From Adhaeribacter swui (GTDB lineage Bacteria; Bacteroidota; Bacteroidia; Cytophagales; Hymenobacteraceae): a stretch of 64,000 bases of DNA. Within the stretch, counting starts at the first letter, position 1; every line of letters begins with the position of its first letter. The stretch covers positions 5,338,585-5,402,584 of the forward strand of contig NZ_CP055156.1 of the NCBI RefSeq assembly GCF_014217805.1, given 5' to 3'. The notes beneath the pieces were generated by a model. That model worked only from the letters and a program-made list of their open reading frames with translations. It had not been told where the DNA came from and made no database searches. Shown piece after piece: positions 9,209-18,785 of this stretch. A program made the position numbers and the translations under genes.

Positions 9209-9246
9209 GCAAAAAAAATTTGAGTGACTTTAAACCGCTTTTATAA

Positions 9247-10020
9247 TTATGATAACAAGTTAGTAGTATCTTTCAATAAAACTCCGGATAGTTTTAGCCG
9301 CAAAGCTTCTTGTAACAGGTAAGTTAATTTATTTGCAGCCTCTTGGTACGTTAAACCAGCGGGCCGGATATTGGAAAGGCAATTGCGGGATTCATCTGTT
9401 AAACCGGGTTGGGGATTATATGTAAAATAAGCACCCAAGCTATCGGGGGAGCTTAAACCCGGCCGCTCTCCGATTAAAATCAAAGCAAGTTTTGTCTTAA
9501 ATAAATATCCTATTTCGTCGCTGATGGCAACCCGGCCTTGCTCCACGAGGGTAATCGGTGCTAAACTACAATTTAACTGGCGCAGGTTTGGTACTAATAA
9601 TTGTAATACCGGTAAGGCATGTTGGTTAATAGCTGTAGCGGATAAACCATCGGCCAGAATAATAGCGATATCCGGTGCATTCCCTACATTTTTTTTTAAA
9701 TTTTCTACTGATTGTAAACTAAGCTTGCGTCCCAAATCTGGTCGCTGCAAGTATTCTTGCCGGTTGCCGGCCTGGCTTTGCAAGGAGTATACCGGTATGT
9801 CGAATTGGTTATTTATATCTCTAGTAAGTTCATCTATATTAATTTCTGAGAATACCGCATCGCGGGCATACGCATGAGCCAGTTTAAATTGCAGAGAATG
9901 GGCAAGCGGTTCGGAAATGCCGGTCCGGCCCAAAGCAATGCGTGCGGCCGTAAACTTACGCAACGCCGCCCACGAATCACCCGCCTGTTCACTGAAATGC
10001 TGTATATGTTCTTCTTCCAT
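9247..10020 (-). CDS. eutC: Ethanolamine ammonia-lyase small subunit
   Basis: This 257-residue protein matches EutC, the light chain of the coenzyme-B12-dependent lyase that splits ethanolamine to acetaldehyde and ammonia. Diagnostic features are the N-terminal TAARIALGRTG, the RPDLGRKL segment, IILADGLSATAINQHA, LIGERPGLSSPDSLGAYFTY and the closing GLTYQEAANKL. It lies 113 bp downstream of eutB on the same strand. It is close to the typical length of the family. Confidence 0.96.
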   Translation of the reverse strand: MEEEHIQHFSEQAGDSWAALRKFTAARIALGRTGISEPLAHSLQFKLAHAYARDAVFSEINIDELTRDINNQFDIPVYSLQSQAGNRQEYLQRPDLGRKLSLQSVENLKKNVGNAPDIAIILADGLSATAINQHALPVLQLLVPNLRQLNCSLAPITLVEQGRVAISDEIGYLFKTKLALILIGERPGLSSPDSLGAYFTYNPQPGLTDESRNCLSNIRPAGLTYQEAANKLTYLLQEALRLKLSGVLLKDTTNLLS

Positions 10021-10133
10021 ACCGGCAATTATTGCAAAGTTTGAATTATTGTTTGGGATGAATAAATTACATTATAAGCCAACATCTTATGAACGTACAC
10101 GCTGGTTCGAAAATAAAAAATTTAAAAATTTAA

Positions 10134-11510
10134 TTAAAAAGCATTCTGCAGCAAAGGATGCCCTTTATTTACCCGTAAAAGCTGGCCCTTATCGTTCATG
10201 AGTCCTTGGTTTTGCATCCATTGTTCAAACTCCGGTGCCGGACGTAAGTTTAAAACTTTCCGGGCGTATAAAGCATCATGAAAAGAAGTGGACTGGTAAT
10301 GCAACATAATATCATCAGCCCCGGGCACTCCCATAATAAAATTGCACCCGGCTACACCCAAAAGTGTAAGTAAATTATCCATATCGTCCTGGTCAACATC
10401 GGCGTGGTTAGTATAACATACATCCACCCCCATGGGTAAACCAAGCAGCTTCGCGCAAAAATGATCTTCCAGGGCCGCCCGAGTAATTTGTTTACCGTTA
10501 TACAAGTATTCCGGTCCGATAAAACCAACCACCGAATTAACGAGCAAAGGTTTAAAATGACGAGCCACCGCGTACGCCCGGGCCTCGCAGGTTTGCTGAT
10601 CTACGCCGCCGTGGGCATTAGCCGATAAAGCGCTACCCTGGCCGGTTTCAAAATACATTACGTTGGTACCCAAGCTGCCACGGTTTAAAGCTAGAGCCGC
10701 CTCATACGCTTCCTGTAACATACTTAAATTTATTCCAAAGCTTTGGTTTGTTTTTTCGGTACCGCCAACAGATTGAAATACCAAATCGACGGGTGCTTGT
10801 TGCGCCATTATTGCTAAAGCGGTAGTAACGTGGCACAATACGCAGGTTTGCGTTGGTATAGCAAATTGGTCCCGTAAATAATCCAACATTTCTAAAAGTT
10901 TAATCGCATCAGCCGGGCGGTCCGTGGCCGGATTAATGCCAATAACCGCATCACCGCTGCCGTACATTAATCCATCTAATACGCTAGCAGCAATGCCCTT
11001 GGGATCATCGGTAGGATGGTTGGGTTGTAAACGGGTAGCCAATCTTCCTTTTAAACCTAATGTATTACGAAACCTGGTTATAACTTCGCACTTTTTGGCA
11101 ACCGCAATTAAATCCTGATTCCGCATTAATTTACTAACAGCTGCCACCATCTCGGGCGTTAACCCCAAAGCCAGATTTTGTAAAACCAGCGAATCTACCT
11201 CTTCCTGTAAAATCCAGTCGCGCAACTCGCCCGTGGTAAAATGACTGATTATTTTAAATTTTTCCGAATGGTGGGTGTCAATAATTAAGCGGGTAACTTC
11301 GTCGTGTTCATAAGGGATGATTGCTTCGTTTAAAAAAGCCTGCAAAGGTACATCAGCCAGGCAGAGTTGGGCGGCTACTCTTTCTTCATAAGTTAAGGCG
11401 GCCAAACCCGCCAGAACATCGCCGGACCGGTACGGAGAAGCTTTGGCCAGAAGTGTTTTCAGATCCGGAAACGAATACGTGTGATTTTGCACGGTATACC
11501 GGTAACTCAT
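10134..11510 (-). CDS. eutB: Ethanolamine ammonia-lyase large subunit
   Basis: The 458-residue protein is EutB, the catalytic heavy chain with a TIM barrel that binds substrate and adenosylcobalamin with EutC. Recognisable segments are the KGRLATRLQPNHPTDDP region, DGLMYGSGDAVIGINPATD, FETGQGSALSANAHGGVDQQT and MGVPGADDIMLHYQST. Its ATG overlaps the stop of the ethanolamine permease by ATGA, so the two are translationally coupled. Acetaldehyde would be released in the cytosol, since no shell proteins, EutA reactivase or EutE are nearby. Confidence 0.97.
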   Translation of the reverse strand: MSYRYTVQNHTYSFPDLKTLLAKASPYRSGDVLAGLAALTYEERVAAQLCLADVPLQAFLNEAIIPYEHDEVTRLIIDTHHSEKFKIISHFTTGELRDWILQEEVDSLVLQNLALGLTPEMVAAVSKLMRNQDLIAVAKKCEVITRFRNTLGLKGRLATRLQPNHPTDDPKGIAASVLDGLMYGSGDAVIGINPATDRPADAIKLLEMLDYLRDQFAIPTQTCVLCHVTTALAIMAQQAPVDLVFQSVGGTEKTNQSFGINLSMLQEAYEAALALNRGSLGTNVMYFETGQGSALSANAHGGVDQQTCEARAYAVARHFKPLLVNSVVGFIGPEYLYNGKQITRAALEDHFCAKLLGLPMGVDVCYTNHADVDQDDMDNLLTLLGVAGCNFIMGVPGADDIMLHYQSTSFHDALYARKVLNLRPAPEFEQWMQNQGLMNDKGQLLRVNKGHPLLQNAF

Positions 11511-12886
11511 ATTTCCGACGGTTTAATTACAGGGTTGGCTACGGGTAATTTTTGCTCCGGATTATCTTCTGAAATAAAAGAAATAACCGATAATTTCTTG
11601 TGCGATCCGGTGAGGTAAAAAAGTAAAATTACCAGAATCAATCCGCTAAAAAATATAAAGCAAAGCCAAAAATAATAATACAAAAAGGCAATGGCCGCTA
11701 CAATTCCCAACCCTAAAGCTATTCCGGGAAAATAAGGATATATGGGGGCTTTAAATGGTCTTGCTAAATCCGGTTCTTTAGCCCGTAACACAAATAAACT
11801 CACCATACTGATGATGTACATGATTACTGCCCCAAAAGTAGATAAGATTACCAGCTTGCTGGTGTCGAGGTAAAACAAGGCCAGCATACCAAAGGCAGCC
11901 CCCACCAATAATGCCCGATGCGGCGTTCTAAAACGCGGATGGACATGAGCCAGGTAATAAGGCAAATAGCGGCTGCGGGCCAAAGCAAACAATTGTCGCG
12001 AATAAGTTAAAATAATACCGTGAAAAGAAGCTACTAAACCAAATAAGCCAATACTCGCAAAGATTTTAGTTAAGGAATTTTCTTTCCCCAACACCACTCC
12101 TATTGCAGCCGGTAAAGGATAATCTATAACGGCCAAGGTTTGCCAATCTGTAATACCCCCAGTTAAAATCATAACGGCCAAAGCCAGCACCATGAGCGTG
12201 AGTATGGCGGAAACATACCCTTGCGCAATGGCTTTTTTACTATCTTTAACTTCTTCTGCTGCCATCGCCACTCCTTCGATGCACACGTATAGCCAAATGG
12301 CAAAGGGTAAAGCTGCAAAAATTCCCATCCAGCCATAAGGCAAGGAATTTTTTAAAAAATTTCTCGTTTCAAACGATGGCGCTACGACTCCCAGGTAAAC
12401 CACTAATTCCAGTACTGCCAACGTAGTTACTACCACCGAAAACAAAGCTGATTCTTTAACTCCTAAGGCATTTAAGAGAGTAAAAACAACATAACTACAT
12501 AAAGCCGTGATAAGTACCGGTACAGAAGGGTAAAAAAAATGCACATAACTACCCAGAGCAAAGGCAATAGCGGGCGCGGCAAAAATAAACTCTATTAAGG
12601 TGGCATAACCAGCCACTAAGGCGCCAAGGGGACCCAAAGCACGGTAAGCGTAAGCAAACGGACCACCCGCATGCGGGATAGAAGTAGTTAATTCGGTAAA
12701 GCTAAATATAAAAGTTACGTAGAAAACTGTTACCAGCAGGGTTGCTAGTAAAAACCCCAGGGTGCCGGCTACACCCCAACCGTAGTTCCAGCCAAAATAT
12801 TCTCCCGATATAACCAGCCCTACCCCTAAAGCCCATAAATGTACCGGTCTCAGTACTTTTTTTAATTCCGGTTGCTTTGCAGTCAT
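11507..12886 (-). CDS. eat: Ethanolamine permease (APC superfamily)
   Basis: The 459-residue product starting at the ATG complement 12884-12886 is an amino-acid/polyamine/organocation transporter with about 12 membrane segments. I reject an upstream TTG at 12940 because the family starts near LKKVLRPVHLWALGVGLVISG, with GEYFGWNYGWG directly after. Those motifs and AYRALGPLGALVAGYATLIEF are typical of ethanolamine permeases. It is the first gene of the eat-eutB-eutC unit and overlaps eutB by 4 bp. No regulator of the EutR type is beside it. Confidence 0.93.
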   Translation of the reverse strand: MTAKQPELKKVLRPVHLWALGVGLVISGEYFGWNYGWGVAGTLGFLLATLLVTVFYVTFIFSFTELTTSIPHAGGPFAYAYRALGPLGALVAGYATLIEFIFAAPAIAFALGSYVHFFYPSVPVLITALCSYVVFTLLNALGVKESALFSVVVTTLAVLELVVYLGVVAPSFETRNFLKNSLPYGWMGIFAALPFAIWLYVCIEGVAMAAEEVKDSKKAIAQGYVSAILTLMVLALAVMILTGGITDWQTLAVIDYPLPAAIGVVLGKENSLTKIFASIGLFGLVASFHGIILTYSRQLFALARSRYLPYYLAHVHPRFRTPHRALLVGAAFGMLALFYLDTSKLVILSTFGAVIMYIISMVSLFVLRAKEPDLARPFKAPIYPYFPGIALGLGIVAAIAFLYYYFWLCFIFFSGLILVILLFYLTGSHKKLSVISFISEDNPEQKLPVANPVIKPSEI

Positions 12887-13320
12887 AAAACAAACTAAAG
12901 TTGCCAGATTAAATAACAACCATAAATGTTTAAAAAGCAAAAGATTTAAGGGGTTTACCTTTAAAATAAAGGTGCCATTTATAAAATATCAAAGTATATT
13001 ATTTAAACATCATAAATTTTAAACCACATTGGAATTATTTTTTCTTCTTCCATTATTTAGAAGTTTAAACGGCAACGTAGGTTTTAATTACCAGAAAGGA
13101 CACAGCTGCATACGTTATGGAAGCATTTTAATGCATCTATGTAAAATAACTTCCGGAGAAGTAACTTAAAGAATTGAAAACAAATCTTATTTTTAAACTA
13201 AGCTTAAAGTAAATTGTTAAAAGGAACAGAATGCCTTTCTTTTTACGTTTATTACTTATTAGAAAGTTTGTGTAATTTTACATCTGAATTAGTTTATTAA
13301 CCCGATTAAAAAATATTATT
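12887..13320. other. Divergent intergenic region
   Basis: These 434 bp between the eut operon and the bacilliredoxin gene hold no gene that I can see. A perfect 7-bp hairpin (12957-12973, loop AAA) lies close to the eat start. A motif AGGAACAGAAT...CTTTCT at 13222-13240 also occurs upstream of the SDR gene at 29219. I found no cobalamin riboswitch. Confidence 0.5.
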
Positions 13321-13743
13321 ATGGGAATGTATCCTGAATATATGGTAGCTCCAATCCGCGAAGATTTAACTTCGGCTGGTTTTGAGCAATTAATGACCCC
13401 GGAAGAAGTAGAACAGGTACTGTCAGGAAATGAAGGTACTGTTTTAGTGGCCGTAAACTCGGTTTGTGGTTGTGCCGCATCTAAAGCTCGTCCGGCTTTA
13501 AAAATGGCCGTCTCTTCCAGCGAAAAGCGTCCGGATAAATTAGTAACTGTATTTGCCGGTATGGAAGGCGAAGCCGTAGCTAAAGCCCGGGAGCACATGC
13601 TGCCTTACCCTCCTTCTTCTCCCTCTATAGCCTTATTTAAAAATGGCGAATTAGTGCACATGATTGAGCGCTACCACATCGAAGGCAACGATTTAATTCG
13701 TATTGTAGATAACCTGAAAGGTGCTTTTGAAGATTACTGCTAA
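13321..13743 (+). CDS. Bacilliredoxin, BrxA/BrxB family
   Basis: This 140-residue thioredoxin-fold protein carries the CGC motif at Cys49-Gly50-Cys51 (VNSVCGCAAS), the hallmark of bacilliredoxins (formerly YphP/YqiW, DUF1094). They remove bacillithiol mixed disulfides from proteins after oxidative stress. The segments MLPYPPSSPSIALFKNGELVHMIER and IEGNDL are also family features. The full length matches the family. It stands alone with a strong terminator 67 bp downstream. Bacillithiol use by this organism is inferred from the family only. Confidence 0.94.
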   Translation: MGMYPEYMVAPIREDLTSAGFEQLMTPEEVEQVLSGNEGTVLVAVNSVCGCAASKARPALKMAVSSSEKRPDKLVTVFAGMEGEAVAKAREHMLPYPPSSPSIALFKNGELVHMIERYHIEGNDLIRIVDNLKGAFEDYC

Positions 13744-13810
13744 AATAATTTTAAAAAATTTTACTTTTACGTTATTCCGTTTTAACTAAAGCCAGTACTT
13801 ATAATTAAAA

Positions 13811-13848
13811 AAGAAGGCTAATTGTAATCAGTTAGCCTTCTTTTTTTA
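13811..13848 (+). terminator. Rho-independent terminator
   Basis: Eleven-base arms (13811-13821 and 13832-13842) are followed by a T7 tract on the plus strand. It ends the bacilliredoxin transcript and faces the end of purD. Confidence 0.9.
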
Positions 13849-13868
13849 CCTCTCATGAAATATTTTTA

Positions 13869-15161
13869 TTAGCTGCTGTAATTCGGAATTAAATCAAAGC
13901 CAATGTCGCGGCGGTAGTTTCTGCCGGACCAGGTAATTTTTTCAGCGGTTTGGCGGGCTTGCTCTAAAGCATCCAGCATGTTGTCACCCAAGCCGGTAAT
14001 GGCCAGTACGCGGCCGCCATTCGTCACAATTTTTTTATTTTCGGTTAGTAAAGTGCCCGCCTGAAAAACCAGAGTCTCCGTTTCGGCTTCTAAACCAGTT
14101 ATTTCATCGCCTTTGCGGTAATCGCCCGGATAACCTTCGGCCACCAACATAATGGTAGCAGCGGTACGCGGATCTACTTTTAAGTTAAAATTTTTCAGTT
14201 CGTGGTCGTGTAAAGCCCGGAACAACTCAAATAAATCGGATTGAATGCGGGGCAGAATTGCTTCCGTTTCCGGATCGCCCAGGCGCACGTTGTACTCTAT
14301 TACATAAGGCTCGCCGTTTACATTCATTAACCCAATAAAAATAAAACCGCTGTACGGAATGCCTTCGGTTTGCAAACCCAACAAAGTAGGTTCTATAATC
14401 CGGGATTTTACTTTTTGCATAAAAACCTCGTTTACAAACGGCACCGGCGAAACAGCACCCATTCCCCCGGTATTTAAGCCAGTGTCGCCTTCGCCAATGC
14501 GCTTGTAATCTTTAGCCTCCGGCAACAGCACGTAATCTTTACCATCGGTTAAAATAAAAACAGAAACTTCAATGCCTTGCAAAAACTCTTCGATTACTAC
14601 TTTACTGCTGGCGGCACCAAACTTTTGCTGGCGCAACATGGCTTCCAGTTCCGCGGCGGCCTCGTCGTAAGAATTAGCAATTACTACCCCTTTGCCAGCC
14701 GCTAAACCATCGGCTTTTAAAACCGCCGGGTACGCATGCGTTTGCAAATACGTAAGCGCCTGATCGAAAGAATCAAGGGTAAAAGTTTGGTAGCTGGCCG
14801 TAGGAATTTGGTACTGCTGCATAAACTTTTTCGAAAAATCTTTACTGCCTTCCAGTTGCGCGCCCGCCTTGCAGGGCCCAATCACCAATATATGTTTTAA
14901 GTATTCCTGACTTTGAAAGTAATCGTGAATGCCATCTACCAAAGCGGCTTCCTGGCCAACTACCAACATCATAATATTAAAATCATCGGCAAACTTAGCT
15001 AACTCTTCAAAGTTGGAAATAGAAATATCTACGTTGGTGGCAATTTGGGCAGTACCCGCATTACCCGGAGCCACAAAAATGCGTTCGCAGTATTCGCTTT
15101 GTTTCAATTTCCAGGCGAGTGCGTGCTCTCTGCCGCCCGATCCGATAATTAATATGTTCAT
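13869..15161 (-). CDS. purD: Phosphoribosylamine-glycine ligase (GAR synthetase)
   Basis: This 430-residue ATP-grasp enzyme joins glycine to phosphoribosylamine in step two of purine synthesis. It opens with MNILIIGSGGREHALAWKL and the APGNAGTAQ motif. The ATP-grasp core holds SKKFMQQYQIPTASYQ, LKADGLAAGKGVVIA and GLNTGGMGAVSP, followed by EYNVRLGDPETEAILPR with the metal ligands. The end GFDLIPN is family-typical. It is a single-gene unit flanked by hairpins. Confidence 0.97.
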   Translation of the reverse strand: MNILIIGSGGREHALAWKLKQSEYCERIFVAPGNAGTAQIATNVDISISNFEELAKFADDFNIMMLVVGQEAALVDGIHDYFQSQEYLKHILVIGPCKAGAQLEGSKDFSKKFMQQYQIPTASYQTFTLDSFDQALTYLQTHAYPAVLKADGLAAGKGVVIANSYDEAAAELEAMLRQQKFGAASSKVVIEEFLQGIEVSVFILTDGKDYVLLPEAKDYKRIGEGDTGLNTGGMGAVSPVPFVNEVFMQKVKSRIIEPTLLGLQTEGIPYSGFIFIGLMNVNGEPYVIEYNVRLGDPETEAILPRIQSDLFELFRALHDHELKNFNLKVDPRTAATIMLVAEGYPGDYRKGDEITGLEAETETLVFQAGTLLTENKKIVTNGGRVLAITGLGDNMLDALEQARQTAEKITWSGRNYRRDIGFDLIPNYSS

Positions 15162-15295
15162 GGTGCAAGAATTTTAATAATGCTGGCGCGGGAAATTTTT
15201 AAAATATCTTATTATTCCCGCCAAAAACCAACCGGCTTAGGCTGCGAAGTTATCAAAATTCAATCAGGGTTTCTTGTTTATTTTTGGAATATTTA

Positions 15296-15556
15296 GATCA
15301 CAGATTTTAACAAATTAAACGGATTACGCGGATTTTAGTGATTTCCATATTTTGCTCACCTATTATTAGCTGTTGCTTTATTCTTATCGCGCTAAGACTT
15401 TAGTAAAATTAATAACAAGAAAGGCTAACTGGTATAGTTAGCCTTTCTTGTTATTGGTAAAATCAAAAATTTTAAAAAAACGGATTATTTACAGCAGGAT
15501 TTTAGTGTTCCCATAATGAATCCGTGTAATCGGCTTAATGCGTTTAAATCCGCGAT
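15296..15556. repeat. Degenerate dispersed repeat (GGATTACGCGGATTT family)
   Basis: At 15322-15352 the sequence reads ACGGATTACGCGGATTTTAG and continues TGATTTCCATATT. At 15480-15520 a related copy (ACGGATTATTT...GGATTTTAGTGTTCCCATA) appears in the same orientation. At 15521-15557 an inverted piece carries AATCCGTGTAATCGG...AATCCGCG. These look like decayed copies of one short intergenic repeat. The purD-recQ gap holds no gene otherwise. Confidence 0.5.
15411..15455. terminator. Strong bidirectional terminator hairpin
   Basis: Nineteen-base arms (15411-15429 and 15437-15455) pair perfectly around a 7-base loop. It lies downstream of recQ on the minus strand and upstream of purD. Its core AAGGCTAAC/GTTAGCCTT matches that of the hairpin at 13811. 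Confidence 0.85.
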
Positions 15557-15558
15557 TT

Positions 15559-17739
15559 TTAGTTGGCGTATTCGCTTAAGAACTTAATGCGCATTAACCT
15601 GATATCTTCTTCGGTGTAATCGTCGGTACCTAGTTCTTTTAAGGCTACCGAAATATTATCGGTGCTGGCCTGCATAAAATAATCGTACACTTCTTCCTGG
15701 CGTTCTTTATCCAGTACTTCGTCGATGTAATAATTTAAGTTAAGCTTGGTACCCGAGTAGCAGATGTGTTCTATTTCTTCGATTAATTCCTGCATGGTAA
15801 TGTCTTTAGAAGAAGCAATCTCTTCCAGGTCCATTTTTTTATCGATCTGCTGGATGATGTAAATTTTAATTTTTGATTTGTTAACGGTGGTTTTTACCAC
15901 CACATCGGCGGCCGTTACAATATCATTATCTTCTACGTACTTACTGATTAAATCCAGGAACTGCTTGCCAAACTTCTGCACTTTGCCCATACCCACGCCG
16001 GCAATATGCGCTAGGTCTTCTTTGGTGGTAGGGTAAGTAGTAGCCATTTCTTTCAGCGAAGGATCCTGGAAAAGCACGTAAGGCGGCAAATCTAATTCTT
16101 TGGCCAGTTTTTTCCGCAGGGCTTTAAGCAAGTCAAAAAGAACCGTATCGTGGCCGGCCGAAGATTGGGTTTCTTCTTTTTCTTCTTCCTGCTGCACTTC
16201 CTGCTCAAAGTCGTGGTCTTTGGTTAATTTAATCGGGTGCGGATTTTCGATGAAGTTAAGCCCTTTGGGGGTAATTTTTACCACGCCAAAGTTTTCGATA
16301 TCTTTTTCCAGGAAACCCGAAAGCAATACCTGGCGCAGCAAAGAACTCCAGAACTGCACATCGCGCTCTGCTCCTTGGCCATATTGCGGCAGTTGGTCGT
16401 GGCCGTAGCTTTCTACGTACTGGTTATTGGTACCGCGCAAAACATCTACAATGTGGTCGATGCCAAAACGTTGATTGGTACTTACAACGGCCTGCAAAGC
16501 CAGCAGCACTTCGTCCTGCGCTTCAAAGCGCTCGCGCGGGTGCAAACAATTATCGCAGAACTGGCAATCTTTATCGTAGGTTTCGCCAAAATAATGCAGC
16601 AGTTGCTTGCGGCGGCAAACCGCCGAATCGGCATACGAGGCCATTTCCTGCAGCAGTAATTTCGAGTTATCGCGTTCGGTTACCGGTTTATCTTTGTTAA
16701 ATTTTTCAAGTTTTACAATATCCTCGTAAGAGTAAAACATAAGGCAATTGCCTTCCAAGCCATCGCGGCCGCCCCGGCCGGTTTCCTGGTAATAACCTTC
16801 AATGGATTTAGGCGTGTCGTAGTGGATTACAAACCGCACATCCGGCTTATCAATCCCCATCCCGAAGGCAATGGTCGCTACAATTACATCGGCATCTTCG
16901 TTCAGGAAAGCGTCCTGGTTGGCCATGCGCACGCTGGCATCTAAACCGGCGTGGTAAGGCAAGGCTTTTACATCGTTCACCCGCAGCAACTCGGCAATTT
17001 CTTCTACTTTTTTGCGGCTCAAACAATACACAATGCCGCTTTTGCCTTTATGCTTTTTTACGTATTGTATCAGTTGCTTTTTGGTATTGTGCTTAGGGCG
17101 TACTTCGTAATATAAATTGGTGCGGTTAAACGACGATTTAAAAACCGAGGCATCGTCCATCTGCAGGTTTTTCTGAATATCCAGCTGCACTTTAGGCGTA
17201 GCCGTGGCGGTTAAAGCAATAATGGGCAAATCGCCAATGTTATCAATAATGCCCCGGATTTTGCGGTATTCCGGTCTAAAATCGTGCCCCCACTCCGAAA
17301 TACAGTGCGCCTCATCAATGGCTACAAACGATATTTTGGCTTTTTGCAGAAATTCAATGGTTTCTTCCTTGGTCAGCGATTCCGGCGCCACGTATAACAG
17401 CTTTACTTCGCCGCTGATAGTTTCTTTTTTTACTTTATTGATTTCGGCTTTGGATAAGGTCGAATTTAAAAATTGGGCATTTACACCAAAAGCGTTTAAT
17501 TGATCAACCTGGTTTTTCATCAGGGCAATTAAAGGCGAGATAACAATGGCGGTACCGTCCAGAACTAAAGCCGGTAATTGATAACAAAGAGACTTTCCGG
17601 CACCGGTAGGCATAATCACAAATGTATTATTGCCCCGGATAATATTATTGATGATAGCCTCCTGGTTTCCTCTAAATTGACTAAACCCAAAAACTTCCTT
17701 TAATTTGCTTTTTAAACTGACCTCTTGCGTAAGTGACAT
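15559..17739 (-). CDS. recQ: ATP-dependent DNA helicase RecQ
   Basis: This 726-residue superfamily 2 helicase unwinds DNA 3'-5' in recombination and fork repair. Walker A TGAGKS is at 45-50, with DEAH at 142-145 followed by CISEWGHDFRPEYR, the RecQ aromatic-rich loop. Motif VI reads QETGRGGRDG. A zinc-binding set (CRRKQLLHYFGE and CQFCDNC, about 375-405) leads into the winged-helix RQC domain, and an HRDC domain spans about 535-605. A further 100-residue C-terminal tail is usual in Bacteroidetes RecQ. It is divergent from the KdsD-type gene. Confidence 0.97.
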   Translation of the reverse strand: MSLTQEVSLKSKLKEVFGFSQFRGNQEAIINNIIRGNNTFVIMPTGAGKSLCYQLPALVLDGTAIVISPLIALMKNQVDQLNAFGVNAQFLNSTLSKAEINKVKKETISGEVKLLYVAPESLTKEETIEFLQKAKISFVAIDEAHCISEWGHDFRPEYRKIRGIIDNIGDLPIIALTATATPKVQLDIQKNLQMDDASVFKSSFNRTNLYYEVRPKHNTKKQLIQYVKKHKGKSGIVYCLSRKKVEEIAELLRVNDVKALPYHAGLDASVRMANQDAFLNEDADVIVATIAFGMGIDKPDVRFVIHYDTPKSIEGYYQETGRGGRDGLEGNCLMFYSYEDIVKLEKFNKDKPVTERDNSKLLLQEMASYADSAVCRRKQLLHYFGETYDKDCQFCDNCLHPRERFEAQDEVLLALQAVVSTNQRFGIDHIVDVLRGTNNQYVESYGHDQLPQYGQGAERDVQFWSSLLRQVLLSGFLEKDIENFGVVKITPKGLNFIENPHPIKLTKDHDFEQEVQQEEEKEETQSSAGHDTVLFDLLKALRKKLAKELDLPPYVLFQDPSLKEMATTYPTTKEDLAHIAGVGMGKVQKFGKQFLDLISKYVEDNDIVTAADVVVKTTVNKSKIKIYIIQQIDKKMDLEEIASSKDITMQELIEEIEHICYSGTKLNLNYYIDEVLDKERQEEVYDYFMQASTDNISVALKELGTDDYTEEDIRLMRIKFLSEYAN

Positions 17740-17810
17740 GGTGTAGCGTATAAAATAATTTAGAACCTTATCTAAATTTAAATCCTCTGAATGTTTAACA
17801 CAAATTTAAA

Positions 17811-18782
17811 TTGAATATAGCTAAAAATATTAAATTTATTGCAAAAAAAGTCTTAGAAGACGAAGCTATTGCTATTCAAAACCTTATATCGTTTATAAAT
17901 TCTGATTTTGAGGCTTGTGTTGATGCAATATTAGCAATAAAAGGCCGGGTGGTAGTTACGGGCATCGGTAAAAGCGCCATAATTGCTTCCAAAATTGTAG
18001 CAACGCTTAACTCAACGGGTACGCCGGCCATGTTTATGCACGCCGCCGATGCCATTCACGGGGATTTAGGCATGATTCAGGCCGATGATTTTGTAATTTG
18101 CTTATCGAAGAGCGGCAACACTCCCGAAATTAAAGTTTTAACTCCCCTGCTCAAACGCAAAGAAGTAAAATTAGCGGCTTTAGTGGGTAATGTAAACTCC
18201 TATCTGGCCCAAAATGCCGATTTTGTATTAAATGCCACGGTAGCAAAAGAAGCCTGCCCGCACAACCTGGCGCCCACCTCCAGTACCACGGCAGCCCTAG
18301 CTCTGGGCGATGCTTTAGCCATTTGTTTGTTAGAAGCCCGCAACTTTAGTACCCGCGATTTTGCCGAACTGCACCCCGGTGGCTCTTTGGGCAAGCAGCT
18401 GTATTTAAAGGTAAGCGATATTTACAAACAGCATGAGGTACCGATGGTTAGCGAAAAGGCGAACCTAAAAGAAATAATTATTCAGATTTCTTCTAAACGG
18501 TTAGGCGCTACAGCCGTATTGGAATCCGGGAGCGGTACTTTAACCGGTATTATTACCGATGGCGATTTGCGGCGCATGCTTACCAACTACGAATCGTTGG
18601 AAACCATTACAGCCGCCGACATTATGACCCGGAACCCGTTAACCATTGATGAAGACGAATACGCTACGGCCGCTTTAGCTTTAATGCAGAAAAAAAATAT
18701 AACCCAGTTAATTGTCACAAAATCCAGTATTTTTACCGGATTCATTCACTTACACGATCTTTTAAAAGAAGGTTTAGTTTAA
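17811..18782 (+). CDS. kdsD: KpsF/GutQ-type arabinose-5-phosphate isomerase
   Basis: The 323-residue protein has an N-terminal SIS domain (about 35-170; TGIGKSAIIASKIVATL, HAADAIHGDLGM, LSKSGNTPEI) and two CBS domains (about 205-320). This architecture converts ribulose-5-phosphate to arabinose-5-phosphate for Kdo in lipopolysaccharide. Start codon choice: TTG at 17811 gives the family length, and the nearby ATG at 17791 is out of frame and soon stopped. manC follows after 3 bp, so the two form an envelope-sugar operon. GutQ-type paralogues cannot be excluded. Confidence 0.92.
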   Translation: MNIAKNIKFIAKKVLEDEAIAIQNLISFINSDFEACVDAILAIKGRVVVTGIGKSAIIASKIVATLNSTGTPAMFMHAADAIHGDLGMIQADDFVICLSKSGNTPEIKVLTPLLKRKEVKLAALVGNVNSYLAQNADFVLNATVAKEACPHNLAPTSSTTAALALGDALAICLLEARNFSTRDFAELHPGGSLGKQLYLKVSDIYKQHEVPMVSEKANLKEIIIQISSKRLGATAVLESGSGTLTGIITDGDLRRMLTNYESLETITAADIMTRNPLTIDEDEYATAALALMQKKNITQLIVTKSSIFTGFIHLHDLLKEGLV

Positions 18783-18785
18783 TTT

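Noticed and set aside
12887-13320. Possible cobalamin riboswitch before the eut operon
   Set aside because: B12-dependent genes made it worth looking, but no B12-box-like GCCACTG segment or matching fold was found.
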